Below, in pieces: positions 41,497-48,442 of a stretch of DNA of 54,666 nucleotides (position 1 is the first letter of the stretch; each line of letters starts with the position of its first letter). Position numbers and translations under genes: made by a program. Below the pieces are notes generated by a model. That model was not told the DNA's origin. It saw only the letters and a list, made by a program, of their open reading frames with translations, and ran no database searches. The stretch is from the NCBI GenBank assembly GCA_019119045.1, contig DWXS01000060.1, forward strand, positions 1-54,666, read 5' to 3'. Origin of the DNA: Candidatus Mailhella merdavium. GTDB lineage: Bacteria; Desulfobacterota; Desulfovibrionia; Desulfovibrionales; Desulfovibrionaceae.

Positions 41497-42246
41497 ATGG
41501 AACGAAAAATAAAAAAATTTGTTCTAGAATCCCTTCTGGATTGGCACTATTGGAGCGTTGAAAATGGATGTACTATTCTTACGATTCATGGAAACCAATT
41601 CAACCAGGAACAGATTGACTATTTTATAAATGAACTTGGTAGACATGAAAGAAAAACAGAAGAATCACGTTTTGAATATATAGCTAGAACTGTAGAAGAA
41701 ATAAAAAAAGAAGGTGGCATATTGTTTGAGAGGGCATCAGCTCTCATAGAGTTTATGCGCATATATAGGATTGCCATTTCAAAATTTGGATTTGGTAAAG
41801 AGGTCACTCCATATCAATTTCTATCTTGGGCAAGTAGCAGGCGCACTTTTTCTGTCCCCCAAGATTTGCGCTTGTGGTTGGAAGAGGAACGAGCCAAGTT
41901 GCCAGCGGCACGAAAGGCCGCACTTGAAGCCGAGAACGAACAACTCAAAGCCCGCATTACAGAACTTGAAACAGAGCTTGCCGCCTGCCGGGAACCGTTG
42001 GAAGAGGCGCGGCGGGAGATATCCGACAAAGAATATGAATATTTTTTTGAAGCTTACCCCGTTTGCAAGATGATTTGCGACTTGCATCTTGCAGGTAATA
42101 GTCAAGCTGAAATACGCGCCGCACTGATAGACAAAGGATACACAAACGCACAAACGGGATTTCTTACACAAGAAGACACTCTTATACGTTCTGACGACGC
42201 GGTAAAGCAAAGTGTGAAGCGTTCTCAAAAAAAACTAAAAGTATAG
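41497..42246 (+). CDS. Unknown protein with C-terminal coiled coil, AT-rich
   Basis: The 249-residue product starts at ATG 41497; the ribosome binding site is poor (AGGGTATT). The first 110 residues are coded by sequence much richer in AT than the rest of the element and contain WHYWSVENGCTILTIHGNQF and YFINELGRHERKTEESRFEY. A central coiled coil follows (about 130-180, AENEQLKARITELETELAAC). The C-terminal part (EYFFEAYPVCKMICDLHLAG, SQAEIRAALIDKGYTNAQTG) resembles a small helix-turn-helix. I recognise no family. A regulatory or superinfection role is possible. It lies between the integrase and the AlpA-like regulator, the slot where satellites often carry variable cargo. Confidence 0.6.
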   Translation: MERKIKKFVLESLLDWHYWSVENGCTILTIHGNQFNQEQIDYFINELGRHERKTEESRFEYIARTVEEIKKEGGILFERASALIEFMRIYRIAISKFGFGKEVTPYQFLSWASSRRTFSVPQDLRLWLEEERAKLPAARKAALEAENEQLKARITELETELAACREPLEEARREISDKEYEYFFEAYPVCKMICDLHLAGNSQAEIRAALIDKGYTNAQTGFLTQEDTLIRSDDAVKQSVKRSQKKLKV

Positions 42247-42248
42247 CT

Positions 42249-42295
42249 GGTACATGAATTGTACCTAGGTACAGGGTAAATTGTACCTATGTACC
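42249..42295. promoter_or_regulatory. Operator array of GTACC palindromes
   Basis: A perfect 14-bp palindrome TGTACCTAGGTACA lies at 42260-42273. A near copy, TGTACCTATGTACC, lies at 42282-42295, exactly 22 bp later (two helical turns). A further GGTAC...GTACC pair begins at 42249. The array is 70 bp upstream of the AlpA-like gene and just after the gene at 41497, and looks like a repressor binding site. Confidence 0.65.
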
Positions 42296-42327
42296 TACTT
42301 GCTGTCCCTGCCCCATATGCCCGTAAC

Positions 42328-42363
42328 CTCCTGCGTAATCTCAAAAATTCGCAGGAGCTTTTT
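42328..42363 (+). promoter_or_regulatory. Leader hairpin that pairs the AlpA ribosome binding site
   Basis: CTCCTGCG (42328-42335) pairs perfectly with CGCAGGAG (42350-42357), followed by CTTTTTT and the ATG at 42365. AGGAG in the 3' arm is the ribosome binding site, so the fold would both hide it and look like a terminator with a T6 tail. It is a candidate attenuator. Confidence 0.6.
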
Positions 42364-42364
42364 T

Positions 42365-42565
42365 ATGAACGTATCTTGTCATCTAAGGGCAAAGGGCGCG
42401 GCGGCGTATCTGGGTATTTCTCAATCCACACTCTGGAGATGGGTAAAGCAGGGGAGGATAAACAAGGGAACACGCCTTTCCGCCCGCTGTACCGTATGGC
42501 CGCGTGAGGAACTGGAAAAGTTCATGCAAGAGCAGGCTTCCACCTCTGCCGGAGAGCAGGCGTAG
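42365..42565 (+). CDS. AlpA-like / excisionase-family DNA-binding regulator
   Basis: The 66-residue protein has a winged-helix MerR/AlpA-type helix-turn-helix: RAKGAAAYLGISQSTLWRWV followed by KQGRINKGTRLSARCTVWPR and EELEKFMQEQ. Such proteins activate integrase or excision, or start the lytic programme, in P4-like elements. ATG 42365 is seven bases after AGGAG. Its upstream region carries both the palindromic operator array and an RBS-pairing hairpin, which fits a tightly controlled switch gene. The next gene starts two bases after its stop, so translation is probably coupled. Confidence 0.85.
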   Translation: MNVSCHLRAKGAAAYLGISQSTLWRWVKQGRINKGTRLSARCTVWPREELEKFMQEQASTSAGEQA

Positions 42566-42567
42566 CC

Positions 42568-43125
42568 ATGCGGGACAAACAGAAAACCCGTGAAGGGGTG
42601 CTGGGCTTCACGGGTTCCGAAACTGAAAATCTTGAAAAAAGCTGTTGGGGAGAAGATATCGCTTTTCCCTACTCCTATCAAGAAAAATGCGCCCGCTGTC
42701 CCTACTCCGGCAATGGCCATGCCTGCAATCTTGTTCCGTGTCCGTTCTCCGTGCGTTGCCGCTGGACAGGGGAAAGGCTGACCGCCGGAGACGTGGAGCT
42801 GGTGCGGGTGTGCATCGGCTTTGAGGAAAGGCCGGGGCTTGACCTCTGCCGGAGTCTCCGGCAAGGTGAGGTTCCCCTAATACATTGCGAAGGTGAGCGA
42901 CACCTTTTCCGCCTCCCAAGGGCAGAAAGAACATTCGTCCGCAAGTCTTTTGTCCTCAAGCTCCCTGCTGGTGGTGTACCCATTGGCGGGCGGTTTGAAC
43001 ATATCGACGGCAACGCAAGCTCTGTAGTTCGAGAGGCTACAGCTACCTTCGCAATGGGTAGGGGAAAGCAGGCGTTGCCGTCCTTTTTTTATTCCCAAAT
43101 ATATTGCGAGGTCCCCCATGACTGA
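42568..43125 (+). CDS. Unknown cysteine-rich protein of the element
   Basis: The 185-residue frame begins at ATG 42568, two bases after the AlpA stop, and overlaps the next gene by 8 bp, which supports its reality. The middle has a Cys-rich segment (KCARCPYSGNGHACNLVPCP, then FSVRC), perhaps a zinc or iron-sulfur site. It is followed by a weakly conserved-looking basic half (RAERTFVRKSFVLKLPAGG). I recognise no family. No membrane segment or signal peptide is seen. It is likely part of the replication or regulation operon of the element. Confidence 0.55.
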   Translation: MRDKQKTREGVLGFTGSETENLEKSCWGEDIAFPYSYQEKCARCPYSGNGHACNLVPCPFSVRCRWTGERLTAGDVELVRVCIGFEERPGLDLCRSLRQGEVPLIHCEGERHLFRLPRAERTFVRKSFVLKLPAGGVPIGGRFEHIDGNASSVVREATATFAMGRGKQALPSFFYSQIYCEVPHD

Positions 43126-43429
43126 ATTGAAAATCGAAATGTCTACCGCTGTTTCTTCCACCCCGAACCGCACCGCCGAACGAGAAGCCTTCCTTGAAGA
43201 GTACGGGAGGAACATGTCCAGGCTGCTGGACACGGCAGAAGGCTTTATTGCCCTTCAAGAGCTGCTTTCCGGGGATGAATCGCGGGACGTACACTTGAGC
43301 GACTCCGGACGTGAAGGGCTTGCCCTTATTCTCAAGCTGCTGTGTGATGAAACCATGGACGCATATTGTTCACTGCCTGCGGTACAGTACTTGGGAAGAC
43401 TTTTACAGGAGGGGCCGCGCCATGAGTAA
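43118..43429 (+). CDS. Small unknown protein upstream of primase-helicase
   Basis: The 103-residue product starts at ATG 43118, inside the end of the previous gene (ATGACTGA overlap), and its TAA overlaps the start of the primase-helicase gene, so three genes are translationally coupled. It is acidic and probably all-helical (EREAFLEEYGRNMSRLLDTA, GFIALQELLSGDESRD, SGREGLALILKLLCDETMDA). No motif is recognisable. Genes of this type often encode helicase loaders or regulators, but there is no direct evidence for that here. Confidence 0.6.
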   Translation: MTELKIEMSTAVSSTPNRTAEREAFLEEYGRNMSRLLDTAEGFIALQELLSGDESRDVHLSDSGREGLALILKLLCDETMDAYCSLPAVQYLGRLLQEGPRHE

Positions 43430-46025
43430 CACGGATGCAGTGGAACTTATCAGGCGGATTGCGGATGCCCTCACTTCTGCCGATTTGGTGGTGGATGATA
43501 TCGACCTCTCCGGGGAACTGGTGCGGTGCGGTACGACACAAAAACCGAACGGCACGGACGGGGCTTATAAAGTACATACGGACTTTCCTCCATCCGTCTG
43601 GCTTTGCAACTACCATGAAGGCGGCGGGGGCCGAACGGTTCCCTTGTGGGAGAAAGGCCGGATTGACGCCATGACGGAAGCCGAACGGGAAGCCCTGCGG
43701 GAAAGTATTCGGCAGGAGAAGGAGGAACATGCAAGCCAGCTTGAGGAACGCCGCAGGAAGGCCGCTGAGAGAGCGCACAACATTTTCCGAACCCTTTCCC
43801 CTACCGGAGAGGAAAATCCTTATCTGAGCCGCAAGGGCGTTCTTCCACTAGGGAACTTGCGGGAGTGTGACGCTTCCCGGACGCCTTACCCCCCGCAACT
43901 TGCCGGAGCCTGTCTTGTGGTTCCCCTGCTGAACAGCGAAGGCCGAACGGTATCGCTCCAGTTCATCGACGAGGCAGGGAGCAAGCGTTTCCTGCCGGGC
44001 GGGGAAAAGCGGGGCTGCTATTTTCCCATACCGGCAAAGGACGGAAGCAAAGACGGCCCTTTGCTCATCGGGGAAGGCGTGGCGACTGTCCTTTCCGCCT
44101 GTATGGCAACAGGCATGGCCGGGCTTGTAGCGTTCGATTGCGGCAATCTGGAAGCCGCTGGCCGGGTGGCACGGGAGAAGTATCCGGAACGGGAGCTTGC
44201 CTTTCTGGCAGACAATGACTGTACGGGCAAGGACGGTTCCGCCCGTCCTGAGGAACAGAATCCCGGACTTGTGGCCGCCCGAAAGGCTGCGGAGGCAACA
44301 GGCGGCAAGATGGCCTTGTGTCCGGCAATCAGAGGGCAATCAGCCGACTTCAACGACCTGTTCACGGATACGGAGGACGGGCCGGAGCGGGTGCGAGTTG
44401 TCATTGAGAAGGCGCGGGAAGCATGTGCCGTTCGTCTGCCGGACGGCTTCTTCATCCGGGAAAGCGGCCGTAATCCGGGGCTGTTCAAACAGGAAACGAA
44501 AGGAGAAGAATCCTTTGATCTGCGTATCGGGCCGCCTCTCCGCATTATCGGCAAAACTTCCGATGATGGTTCTGACAACTGGGGGACGTTCCTTGCATGG
44601 CAAGACCTTGCCGGGGTTGAACATCGCTGGGCATTGCCTGACGACCTGTTGCAGGGACAGGGGCGGGAATATGCGCAGATTCTTGCACGGGGCGGCTATT
44701 CCATCGCACCGGGGCAGGCTGCGAAGTTTGCCGCGTTCATTCAGGGCATAAAAACGAATCGCTTTGTTACCTGCGTTCCCCGTATCGGCTGGCACAAGGC
44801 TGCGTATGTCATGCCGGATACTGCCTACGGCGTTCCGGCGGATACGGTTGTTCTCCAGTCGGCGCGGCATATGGGCATGTTCCGGACTGGGGGGACGCTG
44901 GAAGGCTGGAAGGAAATAGCCTCACTATGCGCCGGGAATTCCCGTCTGGCGTTCGCTTTGTGTGCTGCGTTCGCCGGGCCTCTCCTGCGGGTGGCGGGCA
45001 TTGAAGGCGGCGGCTTTTCCTTTGAGGGCGGTTCCTCTTCCGGCAAGACAACGGCCTTGCAGGTTGGCGCATCCGTATGGGGCGGGCCGGAGCATGTGCG
45101 CTCATGGCGGATAACGGACAACGCGCTTGAAGGCGTCGCCGCACTCCATAACGACAACGTGCTTTTTCTGGATGAAGTCGGGCAGGTAAGCGCATCCGTG
45201 CTTTCCGATTCTGCGTACATGCTGGCAAACGGACAGGCAAAAGGCCGCGCCGGGCGGGAAGGCAATATGCGCCGTGTTCTGACGTGGCGACTGCTCTTCC
45301 TCTCCAGTGGGGAACTCGGGCTTGCCGACAAGCTGGCTGAAAACGGCATGAAGTCACGCGGCGGGCAAGAAGTGCGCTTTGTGGGGATACCCGTTGACAA
45401 GTCCATGATAACGGAGCTTCACGGCCTGCCGGATGCCGGAGCCGTGGCCGACCGTATCAAACTGCTCTGTTCGGAGCATTACGGCCATGCCGGGCGGGAG
45501 TTCCTGAAATGGTTGTGTCCACAACGTGAGAAACTGAGCGGAGACATTCGCAAATGGACAATCGTCTATGCCGAAAAACTTTGCCCTCCGGATGCAACGG
45601 AACAGGTACGGCGCGTGGCGAAGCGTTTCGGGCTTGTCCAGACTGCCGGAGAACTGGCGCGACATGCCGGTATTCTTCCGGGAGACATGGATATCCATGC
45701 TGAAATAAAGGCTTGTTTCAATGGCTGGCTTGAGGCGCGGGGAGGTTCCGGGGCTTCCGAGGATGCGGCGATTATGGCCGCTGTACGTCTGTTCATCGAA
45801 CAACACGGGGCAAGCCGCTTTCAGGATGCGGACAATCCGAACGCTGTCTGCATCAATCGTGTGGGCTTCCGGCGGAAGGTAGGGGACGAAACGGAGTACC
45901 TTGTTCTTCTGGAATCGTTCAAGGCGGAAGTGGTCAAAGGGCATTCGATCAAAAGAGTCATTTCTATTTTGAAAGAACAGGGCTGGTTGAGAACCGGCGG
46001 GGGGGGGGCGGAACACCGTGCTTGA
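43422..46025 (+). CDS. Primase-helicase (Toprim plus DUF927 ATPase), replication protein
   Basis: ATG 43422 lies six bases after AGGAGGGG. The 867-residue protein has an N-terminal helical region and a Toprim-like segment (LLIGEGVATVLSACMATG with Glu217, and LAFLADNDCTGKD with Asp264/266) suggesting primase activity. A DUF927-type helicase domain follows, with Walker A FEGGSSSGKTTALQ (about 536-544) and Walker B NVLFLDEVGQ (about 584). This is the layout of P4 alpha-like and other satellite replication proteins that prime and unwind DNA at an iteron origin. Such an origin lies immediately downstream. The C-terminus is set by a run of ten G at 45999; one G less would extend the protein by about 20 residues. 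Confidence 0.9.
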   Translation: MSNTDAVELIRRIADALTSADLVVDDIDLSGELVRCGTTQKPNGTDGAYKVHTDFPPSVWLCNYHEGGGGRTVPLWEKGRIDAMTEAEREALRESIRQEKEEHASQLEERRRKAAERAHNIFRTLSPTGEENPYLSRKGVLPLGNLRECDASRTPYPPQLAGACLVVPLLNSEGRTVSLQFIDEAGSKRFLPGGEKRGCYFPIPAKDGSKDGPLLIGEGVATVLSACMATGMAGLVAFDCGNLEAAGRVAREKYPERELAFLADNDCTGKDGSARPEEQNPGLVAARKAAEATGGKMALCPAIRGQSADFNDLFTDTEDGPERVRVVIEKAREACAVRLPDGFFIRESGRNPGLFKQETKGEESFDLRIGPPLRIIGKTSDDGSDNWGTFLAWQDLAGVEHRWALPDDLLQGQGREYAQILARGGYSIAPGQAAKFAAFIQGIKTNRFVTCVPRIGWHKAAYVMPDTAYGVPADTVVLQSARHMGMFRTGGTLEGWKEIASLCAGNSRLAFALCAAFAGPLLRVAGIEGGGFSFEGGSSSGKTTALQVGASVWGGPEHVRSWRITDNALEGVAALHNDNVLFLDEVGQVSASVLSDSAYMLANGQAKGRAGREGNMRRVLTWRLLFLSSGELGLADKLAENGMKSRGGQEVRFVGIPVDKSMITELHGLPDAGAVADRIKLLCSEHYGHAGREFLKWLCPQREKLSGDIRKWTIVYAEKLCPPDATEQVRRVAKRFGLVQTAGELARHAGILPGDMDIHAEIKACFNGWLEARGGSGASEDAAIMAAVRLFIEQHGASRFQDADNPNAVCINRVGFRRKVGDETEYLVLLESFKAEVVKGHSIKRVISILKEQGWLRTGGGGAEHRA

Positions 46026-46102
46026 ACGTGTTCCTTCTCTGGGGACGTGCCGGGTGTACGCCGTTCACCTTCCCGAACCTGAATCAGTTTGAATTTTTAA
46101 AG

Positions 46103-46327
46103 CGGTTACAACGGTTACAGCGGTTACAACACTACAGCCGCAACGGTTTGCGCCGTAACCGGTAAAAAAACGTACCGGTTACACCGGTTACATCATTGAA
46201 ATTATTGAATAAAAAAATATCCATATATTTCAATCGTGTAACCGCTGTAACCGGTAGCAATAAAAAGTGGTTACAGCGCAAAGCGTTGGGGCACAACGAT
46301 TGTAACCGCTGTAACCGGTGTAACCGG
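46103..46327. repeat. Iteron-type replication origin with AT-rich core
   Basis: A 9-bp unit CGGTTACA(A/G) is repeated in tandem at 46103, 46112 and 46121, with CCGGTTACA at 46175 and 46184. It recurs in the opposite orientation (TGTAACCG(C/G)) at 46237, 46246, 46301, 46310 and 46319, plus single copies near 46155 and 46268. Between the arrays, 46193-46236 is almost pure AT. Convergent iterons around an AT-rich unwinding region beside a primase-helicase gene is the hallmark of a satellite or plasmid origin. Confidence 0.8.
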
Positions 46328-46367
46328 TAGAAAAGTGTTACCCTGAATCAGATTTTGAGGTTCCGAC

Positions 46368-46613
46368 ATGATACCTGACTATATTCTTTCTCAACTCGAA
46401 GCTAAGGCCATAGCCGCAGGCCAGTGGCTTGAAGACTGGCGCATTACTCCGATGCAGCACCGTGCCAATATCCTGAAAATGTGGATTAGGCGTCCCGAAC
46501 GGGCGAAATGGTACGAGGTGGGGAACGACATAGGGGACTATTGCACGGCGGCAAGTCCTGAAACCATCCGCCGACTGATTGCTGAAATTCGGGAATTGCA
46601 CGGGGAGGTCTGA
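46368..46613 (+). CDS. Small unknown protein after the origin
   Basis: The 81-residue product begins at ATG 46368, preceded by GAGG. It is probably helical (DYILSQLEAKAIAAGQWLED, MQHRANILKMWIRRPERAKW, SPETIRRLIAEIRELHGEV) with no signal or membrane segment. I recognise no family. The stop codon is followed two bases later by the start of the next small frame. It is likely an accessory replication or regulatory protein. Confidence 0.6.
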   Translation: MIPDYILSQLEAKAIAAGQWLEDWRITPMQHRANILKMWIRRPERAKWYEVGNDIGDYCTAASPETIRRLIAEIRELHGEV

Positions 46614-46615
46614 CC

Positions 46616-46717
46616 ATGCAGGAAAACACGGGCCGCAACTGGTGGACGTATGGCCGGGAGGTCAACGGCATAGTCAACACTGTTGACCGTAAAAAAGGGG
46701 AGGTGTTGACCTCATGA
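46616..46717 (+). CDS. 33-residue mini-gene coupled to nuclease gene
   Basis: The frame from ATG 46616 to TGA 46715 encodes MQENTGRNWWTYGREVNGIV and then NTVDRKKGEVLTS. It begins two bases after the previous stop, following GGGGAGG, and its TCA TGA end overlaps the next ATG as ATGA. Both ends therefore suggest translational coupling, so it may be a leader peptide or a tiny protein. No homology can be claimed. Confidence 0.45.
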   Translation: MQENTGRNWWTYGREVNGIVNTVDRKKGEVLTS

Positions 46718-47181
46718 AAATTATCATCGACACGCGGGAGCAATGTCCCTTCTCTTTCCGGCATGAGAAGATGGATGCGACAACGGCGCCGGGGACTCTG
46801 GCCGTGGGGGACTACTCCCTTGCCGGGCTGGAAGACAAGGTTGCCGTGGAGCGGAAGAGCCTTCCCGATTTGGTCATGTGTCTTGGCCGGGAGCGGGAGA
46901 GGTTCGAGAGGGAGCTTGCCCGGGGCGCGGCGCTGGATGCCTTTGCCGTGGTCTGTGAAGGCTCGTGGCTGGAACTGAGCCGGGGAGAGTATCGGAGCCG
47001 CCTCAATCCTCACGCGGCTTGCCAGAGTGTCCTTGCCTTTGCCGGGAGATACCGCCTCCCCTTCTTCTTTGCCGGGAGCCGTGGCGCGGCGGAATACATG
47101 ACGTGGGGCTTCCTCCGGCAATATCTGGAAGGGGCGCGGAAGCGATGGAAGGCCATAGCCGAGGCACAGGGCGCGGCATGA
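46714..47181 (+). CDS. ERCC4/XPF-type nuclease domain protein
   Basis: The 155-residue product starts at ATG 46714, with GGGGAGG upstream. It is essentially a lone ERCC4 nuclease domain: IIIDTREQCPF, GTLAVGDYSLAG and the catalytic V-ERK-LPD motif in VAVERKSLPDLVMCLGRERE, then a helical C-terminal half (ACQSVLAFAGRYRLPFFFAG). The family cuts branched or flap DNA. In a replicating element it could resolve replication or recombination intermediates. There is no HhH dimerisation domain, unlike XPF or Mus81, so it may act with a partner. It is the last gene before a terminator. Confidence 0.88.
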   Translation: MKIIIDTREQCPFSFRHEKMDATTAPGTLAVGDYSLAGLEDKVAVERKSLPDLVMCLGRERERFERELARGAALDAFAVVCEGSWLELSRGEYRSRLNPHAACQSVLAFAGRYRLPFFFAGSRGAAEYMTWGFLRQYLEGARKRWKAIAEAQGAA

Positions 47182-47573
47182 CGGTTAGCAAATGTTAGTT
47201 TCGCTGGTGTTGCCGAAGCCAAACTACTAGGGAAAACTTGTACCCGTGAAAAGACAGAGCGAACCAATGCACGGAAAAAGGCTCTCCGGGAACGGGGGCC
47301 TTTTCTGTTTCCGCAAGTATCTGAAATCTTCGGAAAGCTCACTTTTGGACTCTCCGACTTCCCATGCCGGAATCATTCAACGCGCTAAACTTTCAGCTGG
47401 TCGCGTATAACACAAAAATTCGGACTCCCAAGAAAAATATATGAACGAAAACAATATATTGTGCTGTTCAAGGGCGCAAAGTTCGGACTTGCCTCAAACT
47501 TCCAGAACACAAACCGGGCATACGGTGATATGCCGTAGCTGAAATTATTGATTTAATCCCTATATGGTGAGTT
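47182..47573 (+). other. Intergenic region with terminator at 47276-47304
   Basis: AAAAGGC and GCCTTTT pair across a G-rich middle and end the upstream operon. The rest, up to the next gene at 47574, is mixed in composition with an AT-rich end (ATTTAATCCCTATATGG) that may hold a promoter. No gene is supported here. Confidence 0.55.
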
Positions 47574-48014
47574 ATGGAGAATCAGCACACGTTCCATCCC
47601 CTGACAGCGTCCTGTCTGGCTCATGGCTGGAAGGAGATAGGCGCGGCGTTCGGAGTATCCGCACGGGTAGTCCGGCAATGGGCGGATGAAGGCGCGCCCG
47701 TGGTCATGGTGACGCCTTCCATCCCCTGTGTGAGCCTTGGCGAGTTGTGGGAGTGGCTGAAAGGCCGGGAGAGGAATCAGCCCTCTTTCCTGCCGAAAAA
47801 CGTGGATGGGGAGCAGTACGCGCGCGCGAGGCGTGAAACGTGGAAAGGTGAATCAGAGAAAGCAAAAGGCGGAAAAATCAATCTGAAAGGCCGTGAGTGT
47901 CCTTATTGCACGAGTGTGGGAACCTTGCGAAGGCATGGAGAGAAATACCGCTGCGAGTGGTGCAGGCAGGCTTTCACAAGGGAAAGACTGGGGGGAAAGT
48001 TAACACTTGGTTAA
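47574..48014 (+). CDS. HTH plus zinc-ribbon protein, element-encoded
   Basis: The 146-residue product starts at ATG 47574; the binding site is weak (GGTGAG). The N-terminal part has a helix-turn-helix like small terminase or excisionase-type proteins (HGWKEIGAAFGVSARVVRQW, then ADEGAPVV). The C-terminal part has a four-cysteine zinc ribbon, CPYC ... CEWC (GRECPYCTSVGTLRRHGEKY, RCEWCRQAF). The combination suggests sequence-specific DNA binding, as in transposase-type or late regulators. It is set apart from the replication operon by a terminator. In helper-dependent satellites a gene in this position may control packaging, but that is inference. Confidence 0.65.
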   Translation: MENQHTFHPLTASCLAHGWKEIGAAFGVSARVVRQWADEGAPVVMVTPSIPCVSLGELWEWLKGRERNQPSFLPKNVDGEQYARARRETWKGESEKAKGGKINLKGRECPYCTSVGTLRRHGEKYRCEWCRQAFTRERLGGKLTLG

Positions 48015-48145
48015 CGGCGTAAACCACAAAAAAGCAGGTTGACGGAGGAGAGCTGAAACGCAAGGGCAATCAAAGGGGAAATGCACGTCATTCCTTGACC
48101 TGCCGGGACATGCAACACAAATGCAAGACCTGAACGCAAAAAAAG

Positions 48146-48180
48146 AAGCCCGGCAAGGTGAACGCCTCTCCGGGCTTTTT
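48146..48180 (+). terminator. Terminator near right end of the element
   Basis: AAGCCCGG (48146-48153) pairs with CCGGGCTT (48170-48177), followed by TTT; the A-run before it makes it bidirectional. Confidence 0.75.
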
Positions 48181-48204
48181 GGTGGGCAGGTTGCAGAGGT
48201 GGTA

Positions 48205-48263
48205 GCAGGGTGCCACCCTAAAAAAAGTCGCAGGCAAGTCGCAGGGTGCGACCCCAAAAAAAG
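48205..48263. repeat. Direct repeat of a 23-bp hairpin unit
   Basis: GCAGGGTGCCACCCTAAAAA (48205 on) is repeated 36 bp later as GCAGGGTGCGACCCCAAAAA (48241 on). Each contains a small GGGTG/CACCC-type stem next to an A7 run. A short open frame across it (48121-48309) is not considered a gene. Confidence 0.55.
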
Positions 48264-48422
48264 GAAGGGGACTCCCCACAAGGGGAAGTCTGCCCAAAGT
48301 CACCAATGATGATGTTGGCGCAAGGGAAGGCCTATTCCTGCCGGAATGGGTAGCCGAAAAAATGGAGGTGTGGTAAGCTGGAAGTGAACCGAAATCCCAA
48401 GGGGGGGGTAGCGAAGATTTTT

Positions 48423-48442
48423 GTCGGTATATTTGACGGTAT
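48423..48442. repeat. Inverted ATACCGAC-type sites at right end of the element
   Basis: GTCGGTAT at 48423-48430 is the exact reverse complement of ATACCGAC near the integrase, and GACGGTAT follows at 48435-48442. They are candidate right-arm integrase sites and mark the approximate right end. Confidence 0.55.

Noticed and set aside
46103-46327. CRISPR-like reading of the repeat region
   Set aside because: Units are 9 bp, directly abutting and in both orientations, with no spacers; they are iterons.
48121-48309. 62-codon plus-strand frame near the right end of the element
   Set aside because: It spans a terminator and a direct repeat, is Lys-rich and has no ribosome binding site.
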